A stretch of DNA of 18,521 nt from Prosthecobacter debontii. Lineage in GTDB: Bacteria; Verrucomicrobiota; Verrucomicrobiia; Verrucomicrobiales; Akkermansiaceae. The stretch is from positions 1 through 18,521 of the forward strand of contig CAMCXJ010000023.1 in NCBI GenBank assembly GCA_945883455.1, in the 5' to 3' direction. Positions 1-7,561 of this stretch are shown in pieces. The translations under genes and the position numbers were made by a program. Within the stretch, counting starts at the first letter, position 1; every line of letters begins with the position of its first letter. The notes beneath the pieces were generated by a model that searched no databases, was not told the origin of the DNA, and saw only the letters and a program-made list of their open reading frames with translations.

Positions 1-738
1 CGGCTCGTCGGCCTTGGCTTTTTCATAAAGAGCCGTGCGCTCCTTGAGGGCGGCCTCTCCTTCGGAAAGGTTCTTTTTCGCGGCGTCGAGTCGGCTTTCG
101 GCTGCTTTCTTTTCGGCGGAGGTCTTGGCGTTCTTCAGCTCCGCCTCGGCGGCGGCGATCTCCTTTTTCGCGCCGCCGATCCACTTGCCGTTGGCGTGGT
201 CGATCAAGCCCTTGGCTGCGGCGATCTGGCCGAGACCCTTCTGCGCGGCATCCGCCTTCGCCGTTGCTTCGGCGGTGGCCTTCACTGCGTTCTCGAGATC
301 CGCGAAACCGTTGCCGCCGATCTTGGGAAGCGCGCGGGAAACTTCCGCCTGCAGCGATTTCAGATCGGACGCGAAGCCGGACTCCAGTTTCCTGCCGCGA
401 TAGGGCGATTCGTCCTTCGGCGGCCACACCTTGGGAATGTCCTCAAGGTTTACGGCGGATATGGCAGGTGCCGGCTTGGTGCGGTTTTCCTCGAGGTAAG
501 TCTTGAGGTAGGCGACATCCGCAGCGGAAAGCTTGTCCTGCTCGAAATGCATGCTGGAGCCGTTGGACAGCGCCACGGTGACCACCCCGATCCTCGGATC
601 ATAGGACTTGAGTTCGCCTTCGAAGGTCTTGGTTCCCTCGGAGTTAGTCCATGTCCTGGCGGGGGCGCCGGTGAGGAGCAGGCCTGTGATCGCGGCGAGA
701 ATCAGGCGGCTGGAGACGGGGAGTTGGGTTCGTTTCAT
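1..738 (-). CDS. Secreted SHD1-like domain protein with C-terminal coiled coil (partial, 3' end outside window)
   Basis: Reading the minus strand from ATG at 736-738 gives 246 open codons running off the left edge, so this is the N-terminal part of a longer protein. Residues 1-27 form a signal peptide (MKR, hydrophobic core, cleavage near APA|R), so the product is exported. Residues about 28-85 begin RTWTNSEG, continue with GKTF-like 'KTFEGELKSYD' and end with 'DKLSAADVAYLK'. That matches the SHD1-like (SLA1 homology domain 1) small beta-barrel module common in Verrucomicrobia and Planctomycetes secreted proteins. From about residue 150 the chain is rich in Ala, Lys and Glu with heptad-like spacing (AEAELKNA, AESRLDAAKKNL), which predicts a coiled coil. 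No catalytic motif is visible, so the function is unknown. Only a weak purine stretch precedes the start. The domain call is by pattern; the reading frame and signal peptide are seen directly. Confidence 0.8.
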   Translation of the reverse strand, partial: MKRTQLPVSSRLILAAITGLLLTGAPARTWTNSEGTKTFEGELKSYDPRIGVVTVALSNGSSMHFEQDKLSAADVAYLKTYLEENRTKPAPAISAVNLEDIPKVWPPKDESPYRGRKLESGFASDLKSLQAEVSRALPKIGGNGFADLENAVKATAEATAKADAAQKGLGQIAAAKGLIDHANGKWIGGAKKEIAAAEAELKNAKTSAEKKAAESRLDAAKKNLSEGEAALKERTALYEKAKADEP

Positions 739-837
739 TTTCTTGGTTCTGGTGATGTTACTAGGGCGGTTGGGTTTTCCGGTGATCGGATTCAATGGGT
801 TTTCGCAGATACGGATGGAACCGGGGAGGCCTATCGC

Positions 838-1023
838 CTAGGATTCCGGCAAGGCTTGCGCCGCGATGGCCAGGCGGAGGCGGTTCAGAAAGTCCTGCAG
901 TTCGCCGGGAGTGAGGGTGCGTAGGAGCCATGGGGGAAGCTCCGTGGCATCAAACCCATCCAATAGCATCGAGAGGAAATCCCGTTTGAGGGGGGTGCAG
1001 GCGTTAGATTCTTCCCAGTTCAT
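838..1023 (-). pseudogene. Probable internally deleted remnant of an AbiEii/AbiGii-type nucleotidyltransferase gene
   Basis: This is a 61-aa ORF starting at ATG 1021-1023, inside the last codons of the upstream 90-aa gene (20-nt overlap, typical of translational coupling). Its first ~18 residues, MNWEESNACTPLKRDFL, resemble the N-terminus of AbiEii/AbiGii toxin-family nucleotidyltransferases. The rest, from about ELPPWLLRTLTPGEL onward, resembles the C-terminal tail of the same family. The whole catalytic middle, including the GG/S nucleotide-binding motif and the DLD metal-binding motif, is absent. The simplest reading is an in-frame deletion of roughly 200 codons. The family assignment rests on recalled sequence patterns and on the operon position after a protein that commonly precedes such genes. 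It could instead be a genuine small protein. Confidence 0.5.
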
Positions 1024-1276
1024 GAGCGGCGCGGAGCAGGTATTCCCAAAGCTGGCGGCGGCGGCCCAGCATCGGGCGCAACTGCGGAAAGGAATCGGCG
1101 ACCTGCCGCAGGGTGAGAAATTGCCAAACCTCGTCAGTCCGCGCCTCGCGCATCAGCCAAGCCGCCGTGCGCAGCCACTCGGGCGTGGAGCCGCCCGCAA
1201 GCTTCAACCGCAAGGTTTCCGCTGTCTCGGCACGATCCCACGCGTAGTCGAGATTGTCTGCGGGTAACACATTCAT
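1004..1276 (-). CDS. Small conserved protein, putative partner of an AbiEii-type toxin gene
   Basis: The ORF encodes 90 aa with a good start: ATG at 1274-1276 and an AGGA Shine-Dalgarno match (1286-1289) 9 nt upstream. It has no signal peptide or membrane segment. The C-terminal half is rich in Trp, Leu and Arg (AAWLMREARTDEVWQFL, then LRPMLGRRRQLWEYLL) and should be mostly helical. This pattern resembles the short proteins often encoded just upstream of AbiEii/AbiGii-family nucleotidyltransferases in environmental bacteria, where they are presumed antitoxin or accessory partners. Here the downstream gene survives only as a 61-aa relic overlapping its 3' end, so this protein may have lost its partner. 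It is intact and complete in length. The role is inferred from context only. Confidence 0.65.
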   Translation of the reverse strand: MNVLPADNLDYAWDRAETAETLRLKLAGGSTPEWLRTAAWLMREARTDEVWQFLTLRQVADSFPQLRPMLGRRRQLWEYLLRAAHELGRI

Positions 1277-1388
1277 CGTGTAGTTTCCTACCTCTGAATC
1301 GTGGCTTGGTAAAGGCTAAGTCTTGGCATCATGGGAAATTCCCGTGCTCCGGGGAAAGGATCACTTGCTGAGGATGAACGAAAGGAGC

Positions 1389-1407
1389 CGCTTCCGGGCA
1401 GGAAGCG
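1389..1407. repeat. Stem-loop in intergenic region
   Basis: CGCTTCC at 1389-1395 pairs with GGAAGCG at 1401-1407 across a 5-nt loop, a 7-bp GC-rich stem. No T-run follows on either strand, so it is not a convincing intrinsic terminator. It lies in the 203-bp gap between the PEP-CTERM gene's stop and the 90-aa gene's start. No coding potential was seen in that gap. Confidence 0.4.
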
Positions 1408-1457
1408 CCCCGTGAGAAGGCGCGTGACGCGAATAGTCCGGTTGAATCAGGCACGGC

Positions 1458-1473
1458 GACGGCCATGGCCGTC
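1458..1473. terminator. Perfect 16-bp palindrome just past the PEP-CTERM gene stop; possible transcript-end hairpin
   Basis: GACGGCCATGGCCGTC is self-complementary and begins 6 nt beyond the stop codon (1480-1482) of the minus-strand PEP-CTERM gene. As RNA it can form a 6-bp stem (GACGGC/GCCGTC) with a CATG loop. There is no downstream T-tract, so it could act as an RNA 3'-end stabiliser or a weak terminator rather than a classical rho-independent one. Confidence 0.35.
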
Positions 1474-1479
1474 ATAGCT

Positions 1480-4400
1480 TTAGCGGCGACGGCGGAGCAG
1501 CATCATGGCACCGAGGGTGCCGAGAAGCGCCACGGACGACGGCTCGGGGATGACGGTGAGGTTGACGAAGGAACCTGCGACATGCTCACCGGCGAAGTTC
1601 AACCCGCCTGTCGGAGCGGCGTAGTTGATCCTCCAGGTGTTGAGTCCGAAGGTGAATTCCTCGGCATCCGCGAGTTCATTGCCCCCGAAGGTAAACAGAC
1701 CACCGTTCCATGTGCCGGTGTAGTTGATCACGGAGAAAACGTCATCCACGTTGAAGGCCACGTCCGTCAGGGCGAGATCCGACAAGGTGAGACCCACGGT
1801 TCCGGCAAGGTTGAGGTTGCCGGTGACCTTGAGGAGATCGGAGCCGACCGAGGTGCCGACGCTTGAGTCCAGTTCATGCGCCAAGGTCGAGCCGGTGGCG
1901 AAGGACAGGGCCCCTGTGCCGAAGGTTTCGATGGATGCACCGGGCGAGAGCACGCCGGAAACGTTCAGTGCAGAAGTGGTTGATCCGATGCCTTGCAGAG
2001 TGCCGGAGGAAGCGACCTCGTAAGCGCCACCGCCAGTGTGGCTGCCGTTTACGCGCAGTATGCCATTACTGACTGTGGTAGCACCTGTGTATGTATTGTC
2101 TCCTGAGAGGATTTGGGTGCCGGTGCCGGTCTTTGTCAGCCCGCCAGCGCCAGAGCTGGAAATGACCCCCGCGTAGGTCACCGGGCTGGCGTTGTTGCCG
2201 GCGATCGTCAATGTCGCGGCTCCGAGGGTCACATTGCCGCCGGTCGCACCACCGCCGCTGAGCGAGCCGATCTGGGTGTTGAAGCCGGTGATATCCAGCG
2301 ACACACCCGCCGTGTTGGCGAGCGATACGGCGGAGTTGTTGCCGAAGGCTCCGCTGACGTTGGCCACGGATGCAACACCCGCAATGAGGGAGCCGCCCGT
2401 GACCGTGGTCGCACCGGTGTAGGTGTTAGCACCTGAGAGGGTTAAGTTATTAGCCCCAAGCTTGGTCAGACCTCCACCCGTCGAAGAGCCGTGGGTGAGT
2501 AAGGCTTGGGAAATGGTAGTGCTGTTGAGGGAGGTGTCGAATTGAGCGCCGCCAGCTCTGATAAAGGCGTTGGTCAGACCGGTGATGAAGGTGCCGGTAG
2601 CGGAGTTCCGCAAAGTGCCGCCATCGAAGTTGATGGTAGCCGTCGTACTAGTGCCGCGCAAAGTGGGCAGATTGGGCAGAGTGACGACCGCCGTGCCACC
2701 GATGTTGATCGTTGAAACGTCATTATTCGCGGCCGACAGAAGCGAGAAAGCCGCTGCCGTGAAGGAGCCGCCGGTGAGGGTCATCGTGGCGCTGTTGCCA
2801 GAGCCTGCTCCACCGCTCGTCCCGCCCATTGTCATATCGGATATCGTCGCCGTTCCGCCGGTCTGCGAGAAGAGATTGGTCGTATTGATTAGAGTCGAGT
2901 CCGAGCGACCGATCATGAGGCGGCTGGTTCCGGCCACCGTCAGCGCACCTGTGCCGCTGAGATTGAATGTGTTGGTGCTATCCGAATTGGTGCCTATCAT
3001 GACACCGCGGGAAGGCGTTCCTGTGAGAGTCGTCAGGGAGCCTCCACTCAGGTTATAGGTACCGCCAAAACCACCATTGCCGATCAGTAGCTGGAGGCTA
3101 TTGCTGTTCCAAGCGACTGTCCCTCCGGTCTGGTTGACGATGCCCGCACCGCCCGCGCCACCACCCACGAAGAAGCCGCCCGCGCCTTGGGTATAGCTGC
3201 CGGCCTGAATATTCAGCACCGGGGTTCCCGCTCCGCCGACCGTGATGGCACCGAGCGTACCCGATGAACTGCCCGCAAATGTTAGCGTTCCTGCGTGGAC
3301 GTTGGTGGCACCGGTATAGCTGTTGGTGCTGGTGTTGAGGGTCAGGGTGCTGGTGGTGCTGGTGTCCTTGGTGAGCGACCCGGCTCCGCTTATGACGCCA
3401 GAGAATGTCTGGTCCGCGCTGCTGCTGTATCGGAGGGCTCCAGCATTGCTAATCGCCCCGGCGTAACTGCCAGAACCCAATCGTCCGGCGCCGCCGATCA
3501 CCAGAGTGCCTGCGCTAATCGTGGTGCCACCGGTGTAGGAGTTGTTCGCGCTGGTGAGCGACCAGGTGTTGGCGTCGGCCTTGGTCAGGCTGATGGTGCC
3601 GCTGCCGTTCACGATATTGCCGGCGAAGGCGCTGGTGCCGCCGGTGTTGGTGCCGCCGAGAATCAGCGTCTTGGCTCCCGCGGTGGTGACGGCCAAATTG
3701 CTGTTGATGATGAGGGAAGAGTTGTTGGTGCCGTTGTTGTCGATGGCGACGAAGCTGTTCGCTCCTTTGGCTAATTCGATCGCACGGTTGGTCAGCGTCA
3801 GCCCCGCGCTGCCAACGTACCGGAGTCTGTCTGGATTGGCTAAAGCCTGAGCGTTGCCGGCAAAGCGGATGTTGTTGGCGACCGTGTCATTCAGGTTGGA
3901 CAACTGATAGATAAATGATGAACCGGACGTGCTCATCTGCAGCACGCCGGTAAAGTTCGAGAGGTCGCTGAAGGCGATGATTTTATTCTGTCCGGTGCCA
4001 CCTGGATTGTCGCCACTGAATGTTCCACTGCCCGAGAGGGATGGAATCGTAAAAGTGAAGATACCGCCACTAGCAACGTTTCTGAAGTTCGCAGTTGCCC
4101 CAGGACTGATGGTCGTTGACGGGAGGCTGATGTTGGCCGCCGCATAAGTGAAGTTGGAGGAACCGCTGTTGAACGTGAGGCCGGACGTGTTGCTGAGGGG
4201 ATTTCCTGATATCCCGCTTACGTCCAGCGTGCCGCCGCCGCCGTACGTGGTGGCACCGGTGTAAGTCGGGTTGGCCGAAATAGTGAGATTGCCGCCGCCG
4301 GCCTTGGTGAGGCCGTAGCCCAAGCCGAAGTCGCTGATCACGCCGCTGACGGCGAGGGTGCCGCCGCTGGCGACCGTCCATGTCTGGCTGGACGCGAGCG

Positions 4401-7071
4401 CGACTCTGGCACTGATGGTGTTGGTGCCGCTGGTTTTGAGGGAGTTGATGCCATTGCCCAAGGTGTTGCCATTGACCGCAGCAGCTTCGAGAACTAGCGC
4501 ACCCGGGCCGGCGATGGTTACGTTGCCGGAGGCGTTGGTGAAAGTCAGGCTGTTGATGTCGAAGCCGGTATCCAGCACGGTGGCGAGGTTTCCTGGCGTT
4601 GGTGATGTCGTGGAGAAGGTGACGTTGGTGGCGAAGTCAGGGGCACCGACGACGGCTCCACCACCGGCCAGCGTATCGCGCCAGTTTGCAGCTGCGCTCC
4701 AGTTGACACTGGTCGTACCTGCCCAGAATGCGGCAGGTGTGAGGGCGGTCGCGTTGGCGGCAGTGACCTGGAGGTTGCCAGTGCCACCATCGCTCACCAA
4801 ATCATGCACGAGAGTGTAGGTCTGGCCGAAGGCTTTGCCGAAGCCAAGGGAGAACTTGGCGAAGTTGGTGGCATCGAGTGCGCCTGCGCCGCCGATGAGG
4901 GTGTAGGTTCCCGGAGTGCGGCCACTCGCCCCACCGAGCCAGTTGAGATCGATCACTGCCGCGCCTGCATTCGTGACCGTTGTGGCGCCGGCCACGCTGA
5001 GCAAATCCGAGGTACCGGTGTCATTGCCCATGTCAAATCGCAGGTTGTTCGCACCCGCCGCACCGGTGATGCCCAGCGTGCTGCCGAGGGTCAGGGTGCC
5101 AATCGCACCGTCGCGGAGATCGATGCCGCCGGTGCTGCTGAGGGTGGTGGCGCCGTTGACCGTGCCCGTGCCGCCGAGGGCACCACCGGAAACAGTGACC
5201 GCGCTGCTGGCATGAAGGGAGCCGGTGCTGCTGAGGAGCAGTTTACCGCCGCTGATGGCGCTGGTGCCGGTGTAGGTGTTGGTGCCTTGAAGCGTCCACG
5301 TGCTGGAATTTTGCTTCTCCAAACTCAACACATGCCCGGTGGCAAAGTCCGTGGCATTGGATATCGCGCCGGTGACGATGTTATTGGAGCTGGTGCCATC
5401 GAGCCGGATGACGGGGATGCCATCGTTGGCGGTGATGTTTCCCGTCGCCATGGTGATGGCCGCGACGGTCATATTGGCGCTGGTCGGGTTGAGGATGGTG
5501 GTGGTCGTCTGCGCTGCCGTGCGGGCCGTGAGGTTGTTGAGCGTGAGGGTGCCGGTTTGCAGGCGGTAGCCGTTCGCACCGGTCGCGTTGAGGGTCCAGC
5601 TACCGGTATCCCCGGCAAGGGAGGTGTGGGTGATGTTCCCGACCTGGATGGTGCTGCCGGTAGTGGTGCCGGAACTGCTGCCCAGGTTGGCGGTGTTGTT
5701 GTTGCCGACGAAGAGATTGAGAACCTGGCTGCTGTTGCTGCCGCCGAATTCGATCGGACGGTTGAAGTTGATGGTGCCCGCGCCATCGTCGAGGAAACGC
5801 GCCGATTGGACGGCCGAGGAATTTTGGGCGAATTTGAGCGTGGTGTTGGGCGAGAGCGACTGGCTGCCTTGGAAAATCAGAACACCCGTGGTGCCGGAGG
5901 CCGCGAGATTGGTGTCGCCGCTGTAGGTGTTGGTGCCCCGAAGTGCCCAAATGCCACCATCTGCTTTGGTGAGAGCGGTGTTTCCAGATGCCGAGTTGAC
6001 GATGTTTCCTTGGAATGTGTTGATGGCTGTGCTGGTTCCACCAAGGGTCAAGGTTTTGGCTCCGTTGTTGGGAGCCGAAAAGCTTGTAAGTGTGAGCGCC
6101 CCGGCACCCGAGGCATTGATGGTGCTGCCCCCTGTCGTGCCGCCCATGACAAAACCGCGGTTGACTGCGGCGCTTCCTGTGTAGGTGAAAACTCCAACAT
6201 GGCCGGCGTTACTCAGCGTGATGGCGTTGGCTGAGCTGCCGAGGCTGGCCATAGAGAGTGATGTCGTTGCATTTGCAACGACTGTAATCGCCCCCGTGAA
6301 GGTGTTGTTAGCGTTGTTGAGCGTAACACCAAAACCGTTGGAATCTCCTTGCACTTGCAAGGTGCCGGAGCCAGCAACTACCCCACTGCCAACCATGGAC
6401 TCACCGAAAGCTCCCCGCAGCGTGCCGGTAACCCCGTTATTTATGGTAATATTTTGGCCGAAACTGTATGTGCCGTCTGCTACGGTTTGAATCGTTGAAT
6501 TACCGGAAAAGGTAATCGTATTTCCAGAGACCCCAAACAGGCTGGCGCTATTGGTAGCAGTACTCATCTGTATCGTGCCCGCCGCAATGTTGACACCGCC
6601 ACTAAAAGTACTGGCGGTATTGAGAACAAGCGTGCCTCCACCGCTCTTTTGAAATCCATCAGTTCCAGCGATAATACTGGTGATGGTGGTTGTGCCGGTG
6701 GTGGCGTTGATGATGGGAGCGGATGTCCCGGCGAGCGTGAGGGTATTGCCGGTGATCGTGTAACCGCCGGTAGTGAAGGTAAGACCGCCTGCGGTGATGC
6801 CGGTTCCGAGGGTGACCGTGCCTGCGGTGCCGCCGAAAGTGGCGGTGTTGAAGGGAGCCGCTCCGGCGTTGACCCAAGGGCCCAAGGTTCCGGTAGCCGA
6901 AACGCTGCGCCAGAAGTTGTCACTTGTGTTCCAAGCTCCTGTGCCACCTGTGCCAGCTGTTGCACCGTTCTGATCCCAGAAGTAATCGGTTTGGGCAGAA
7001 GCGGAAGAGACGCAAAGCATCACACTGGAGGCGATGGCGAGGGAGCGGAGGTGGCGGAATTTCGGCTTCAT
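1480..7071 (-). CDS. Giant autotransporter-associated beta-strand-repeat protein with PEP-CTERM sorting signal
   Basis: The protein is 1863 aa, exported, and expected to be displayed on the cell surface or in extracellular matrix. A signal peptide covers residues 1-27 (cleavage near ASA|Q), followed by the DYFWDQNG...GGTGAWN signature that opens many proteins of this type. The body is a Gly/Thr/Ser/Asn-rich beta-solenoid with recurring autotransporter-associated beta-strand repeats (NTYTGATTV-GGTL type). Clear copies lie near residues 155, 378, 600, 930, 1180, 1250, 1550 and 1660. The last 24 residues are a PEP-CTERM tail: VIPEPSS, a hydrophobic stretch (ALLGTLGAMMLL) and RRRR. In known systems this tail is recognised and removed by an exosortase (EpsH/XrtA type), none of which is in this window. 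There is no outer-membrane autotransporter barrel, so the name reflects the repeats only. The start ATG (7069-7071) has no Shine-Dalgarno but overlaps the stop of a 47-aa ORF by 4 nt (ATGA). The ligand or substrate is unknown; adhesion or a structural role is inference. Confidence 0.93.
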   Translation of the reverse strand: MKPKFRHLRSLAIASSVMLCVSSASAQTDYFWDQNGATAGTGGTGAWNTSDNFWRSVSATGTLGPWVNAGAAPFNTATFGGTAGTVTLGTGITAGGLTFTTGGYTITGNTLTLAGTSAPIINATTGTTTITSIIAGTDGFQKSGGGTLVLNTASTFSGGVNIAAGTIQMSTATNSASLFGVSGNTITFSGNSTIQTVADGTYSFGQNITINNGVTGTLRGAFGESMVGSGVVAGSGTLQVQGDSNGFGVTLNNANNTFTGAITVVANATTSLSMASLGSSANAITLSNAGHVGVFTYTGSAAVNRGFVMGGTTGGSTINASGAGALTLTSFSAPNNGAKTLTLGGTSTAINTFQGNIVNSASGNTALTKADGGIWALRGTNTYSGDTNLAASGTTGVLIFQGSQSLSPNTTLKFAQNSSAVQSARFLDDGAGTINFNRPIEFGGSNSSQVLNLFVGNNNTANLGSSSGTTTGSTIQVGNITHTSLAGDTGSWTLNATGANGYRLQTGTLTLNNLTARTAAQTTTTILNPTSANMTVAAITMATGNITANDGIPVIRLDGTSSNNIVTGAISNATDFATGHVLSLEKQNSSTWTLQGTNTYTGTSAISGGKLLLSSTGSLHASSAVTVSGGALGGTGTVNGATTLSSTGGIDLRDGAIGTLTLGSTLGITGAAGANNLRFDMGNDTGTSDLLSVAGATTVTNAGAAVIDLNWLGGASGRTPGTYTLIGGAGALDATNFAKFSLGFGKAFGQTYTLVHDLVSDGGTGNLQVTAANATALTPAAFWAGTTSVNWSAAANWRDTLAGGGAVVGAPDFATNVTFSTTSPTPGNLATVLDTGFDINSLTFTNASGNVTIAGPGALVLEAAAVNGNTLGNGINSLKTSGTNTISARVALASSQTWTVASGGTLAVSGVISDFGLGYGLTKAGGGNLTISANPTYTGATTYGGGGTLDVSGISGNPLSNTSGLTFNSGSSNFTYAAANISLPSTTISPGATANFRNVASGGIFTFTIPSLSGSGTFSGDNPGGTGQNKIIAFSDLSNFTGVLQMSTSGSSFIYQLSNLNDTVANNIRFAGNAQALANPDRLRYVGSAGLTLTNRAIELAKGANSFVAIDNNGTNNSSLIINSNLAVTTAGAKTLILGGTNTGGTSAFAGNIVNGSGTISLTKADANTWSLTSANNSYTGGTTISAGTLVIGGAGRLGSGSYAGAISNAGALRYSSSADQTFSGVISGAGSLTKDTSTTSTLTLNTSTNSYTGATNVHAGTLTFAGSSSGTLGAITVGGAGTPVLNIQAGSYTQGAGGFFVGGGAGGAGIVNQTGGTVAWNSNSLQLLIGNGGFGGTYNLSGGSLTTLTGTPSRGVMIGTNSDSTNTFNLSGTGALTVAGTSRLMIGRSDSTLINTTNLFSQTGGTATISDMTMGGTSGGAGSGNSATMTLTGGSFTAAAFSLLSAANNDVSTINIGGTAVVTLPNLPTLRGTSTTATINFDGGTLRNSATGTFITGLTNAFIRAGGAQFDTSLNSTTISQALLTHGSSTGGGLTKLGANNLTLSGANTYTGATTVTGGSLIAGVASVANVSGAFGNNSAVSLANTAGVSLDITGFNTQIGSLSGGGATGGNVTLGAATLTIAGNNASPVTYAGVISSSGAGGLTKTGTGTQILSGDNTYTGATTVSNGILRVNGSHTGGGAYEVASSGTLQGIGSTTSALNVSGVLSPGASIETFGTGALSFATGSTLAHELDSSVGTSVGSDLLKVTGNLNLAGTVGLTLSDLALTDVAFNVDDVFSVINYTGTWNGGLFTFGGNELADAEEFTFGLNTWRINYAAPTGGLNFAGEHVAGSFVNLTVIPEPSSVALLGTLGAMMLLRRRR

Positions 7072-7211
7072 ACTGGGGGATGTTCGGGATTTAACAGTAG
7101 TAGTATGGCAATCATCAGGAGGCCGACATAGGCGATGACTGCTGCGTGTGACATGCCGGCCGAAAGAAGAAGGGCGGGGAGGATGAGTGGATTTTGTTTT
7201 TTCGGTTTCAT
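7068..7211 (-). CDS. 47-aa secretory/membrane ORF overlapping the PEP-CTERM gene; possible deletion relic
   Basis: From ATG at 7209-7211 the minus strand encodes 47 aa. The N-terminus (MKPKKQNPLILPALLLSAG, then MSHAA|V) is a textbook signal peptide and resembles the start of many Verrucomicrobial PEP-CTERM proteins, which continue VIAYEGF. Here the text changes after VIAY to GLLMIAILLLLNPEHPPV, a second hydrophobic stretch. The TGA stop overlaps the ATG of the 1863-aa gene (ATGA, 7068-7071), so its translation could drive the large gene, which has no ribosome-binding site of its own. Two readings remain: a real small membrane peptide acting as a coupling leader, or an internally deleted PEP-CTERM gene that kept its signal peptide and part of its C-terminal helix. 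No Shine-Dalgarno is seen before its own start. A longer in-frame start upstream, at 7271, is possible but has no better support. Confidence 0.45.
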   Translation of the reverse strand: MKPKKQNPLILPALLLSAGMSHAAVIAYVGLLMIAILLLLNPEHPPV

Positions 7212-7324
7212 GACGTTGTGTCGGATTGGTAATTTGCAGTTGGGTAGGTCACAGATTTCCGCACCCAGCACCCCTTGTTCATCATTTCCCCCCTCATGGA
7301 AATTTTTTTCTTTCTAAGTAACTG

Positions 7325-7344
7325 ATCCGATTCCACCCATGTTT
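7325..7344 (+). promoter_or_regulatory. Conserved block, copy A (candidate operator/leader element)
   Basis: ATCCGATTCCACCCATGTTT here matches ATCCGGTTCCACCCATGTTT at 12417-12436 in 19 of 20 positions. Both copies lie between a plus-strand regulator 5' end and a divergent minus-strand surface-protein gene, just upstream of the regulator ATG. The repeated position suggests an operator bound by the regulator or a shared leader. No clear palindrome or sigma-70 hexamer pair is seen, so the exact role is inferred. Confidence 0.6.
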
Positions 7345-7352
7345 TGCCGCCC

Positions 7353-7417
7353 ATGAAAAAACCTGCGAATCCGTTCCGCGTTCGGGTAGCTCGCGGTGCA
7401 TCCCAAGGAGGAGATCC
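7353..7417 (+). pseudogene. Broken 5' stub of a GntR/LacI-type regulator gene
   Basis: This stretch is a damaged copy of the start of the intact regulator at 12442. From 7369 to 7417 it matches 12457-12505 in about 42 of 49 positions without gaps. In the regulator frame it reads IRSAFG-stop-LAVHPKEEIQ, against IRSASGQLAEHLKEEIR in the intact protein. There is one extra base before 7369 (frameshift) and a CAG-to-TAG nonsense change (7385-7387 region), and homology ends at about 7417, just before the REP-like repeats. It is divergent from the PEP-CTERM unit, exactly as the intact regulator is divergent from the cassette A gene. The alignment is visible directly; loss of a once-dedicated PEP-CTERM regulator is inference. 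Confidence 0.75.
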
Positions 7418-7426
7418 AGCACACCC

Positions 7427-7495
7427 CATCCGTGCATTCCGTGCCTCCCGTGGTTCTCATTTTTTTACCACAGAGAGCACGGAGTACACGGAATG
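7427..7495. repeat. REP-like imperfect inverted repeat (CCGTG/CACGG type)
   Basis: The left arm 7427-7454 (CATCCGTGCATTCCGTG...) and right arm 7467-7495 (...CACGGAGTACACGGAATG) are imperfect inverted copies. They match at about 24 of 29 positions, flanking a 12-nt T-rich loop. They could form a long hairpin in RNA from either strand. Tandem CCGTG/CACGG words of this kind are familiar as dispersed intergenic repeats in environmental bacterial genomes. The element abuts the broken end of the regulator stub. Confidence 0.65.
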
Positions 7496-7534
7496 AAGAG
7501 GAATTGGTGTTTGGAAAGTGCGGCAACACCCTCT

Positions 7535-7561
7535 CCGTGCATTCTGTGCGTTCCGTGGTTC
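7535..7561. repeat. Third REP-like arm, direct copy of 7430-7456
   Basis: CCGTGCATTCTGTGCGTTCC and the following GTGGTTC match 7430-7456 in 24 of 27 positions in the same orientation. Together with the inverted pair it makes a three-arm cluster in the gap between two minus-strand genes. Confidence 0.6.

Noticed and set aside
196..924. 242-aa open frame on the plus strand
   Set aside because: It is antisense to the SHD1 gene, whose signal peptide and domain are clear, and it runs on across the AbiEii-like relic.
4804..6234. 476-aa open frame on the plus strand
   Set aside because: It lies wholly antisense to the PEP-CTERM repeat gene; its Gly/Ala/Arg-rich text has no domain and is a by-product of GC-rich codon use in the real gene.
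2077..6650. Repeated short DNA words within the PEP-CTERM gene, considered as a tandem repeat or CRISPR-like array
   Set aside because: The spacing is irregular and the words encode the NTYTGATT-type protein repeat, so protein structure explains them.
7353..7496. 47-codon open frame starting at the relic ATG
   Set aside because: It runs in the wrong frame relative to the regulator homology and through REP-like repeats, so it is an accident of the frameshift.
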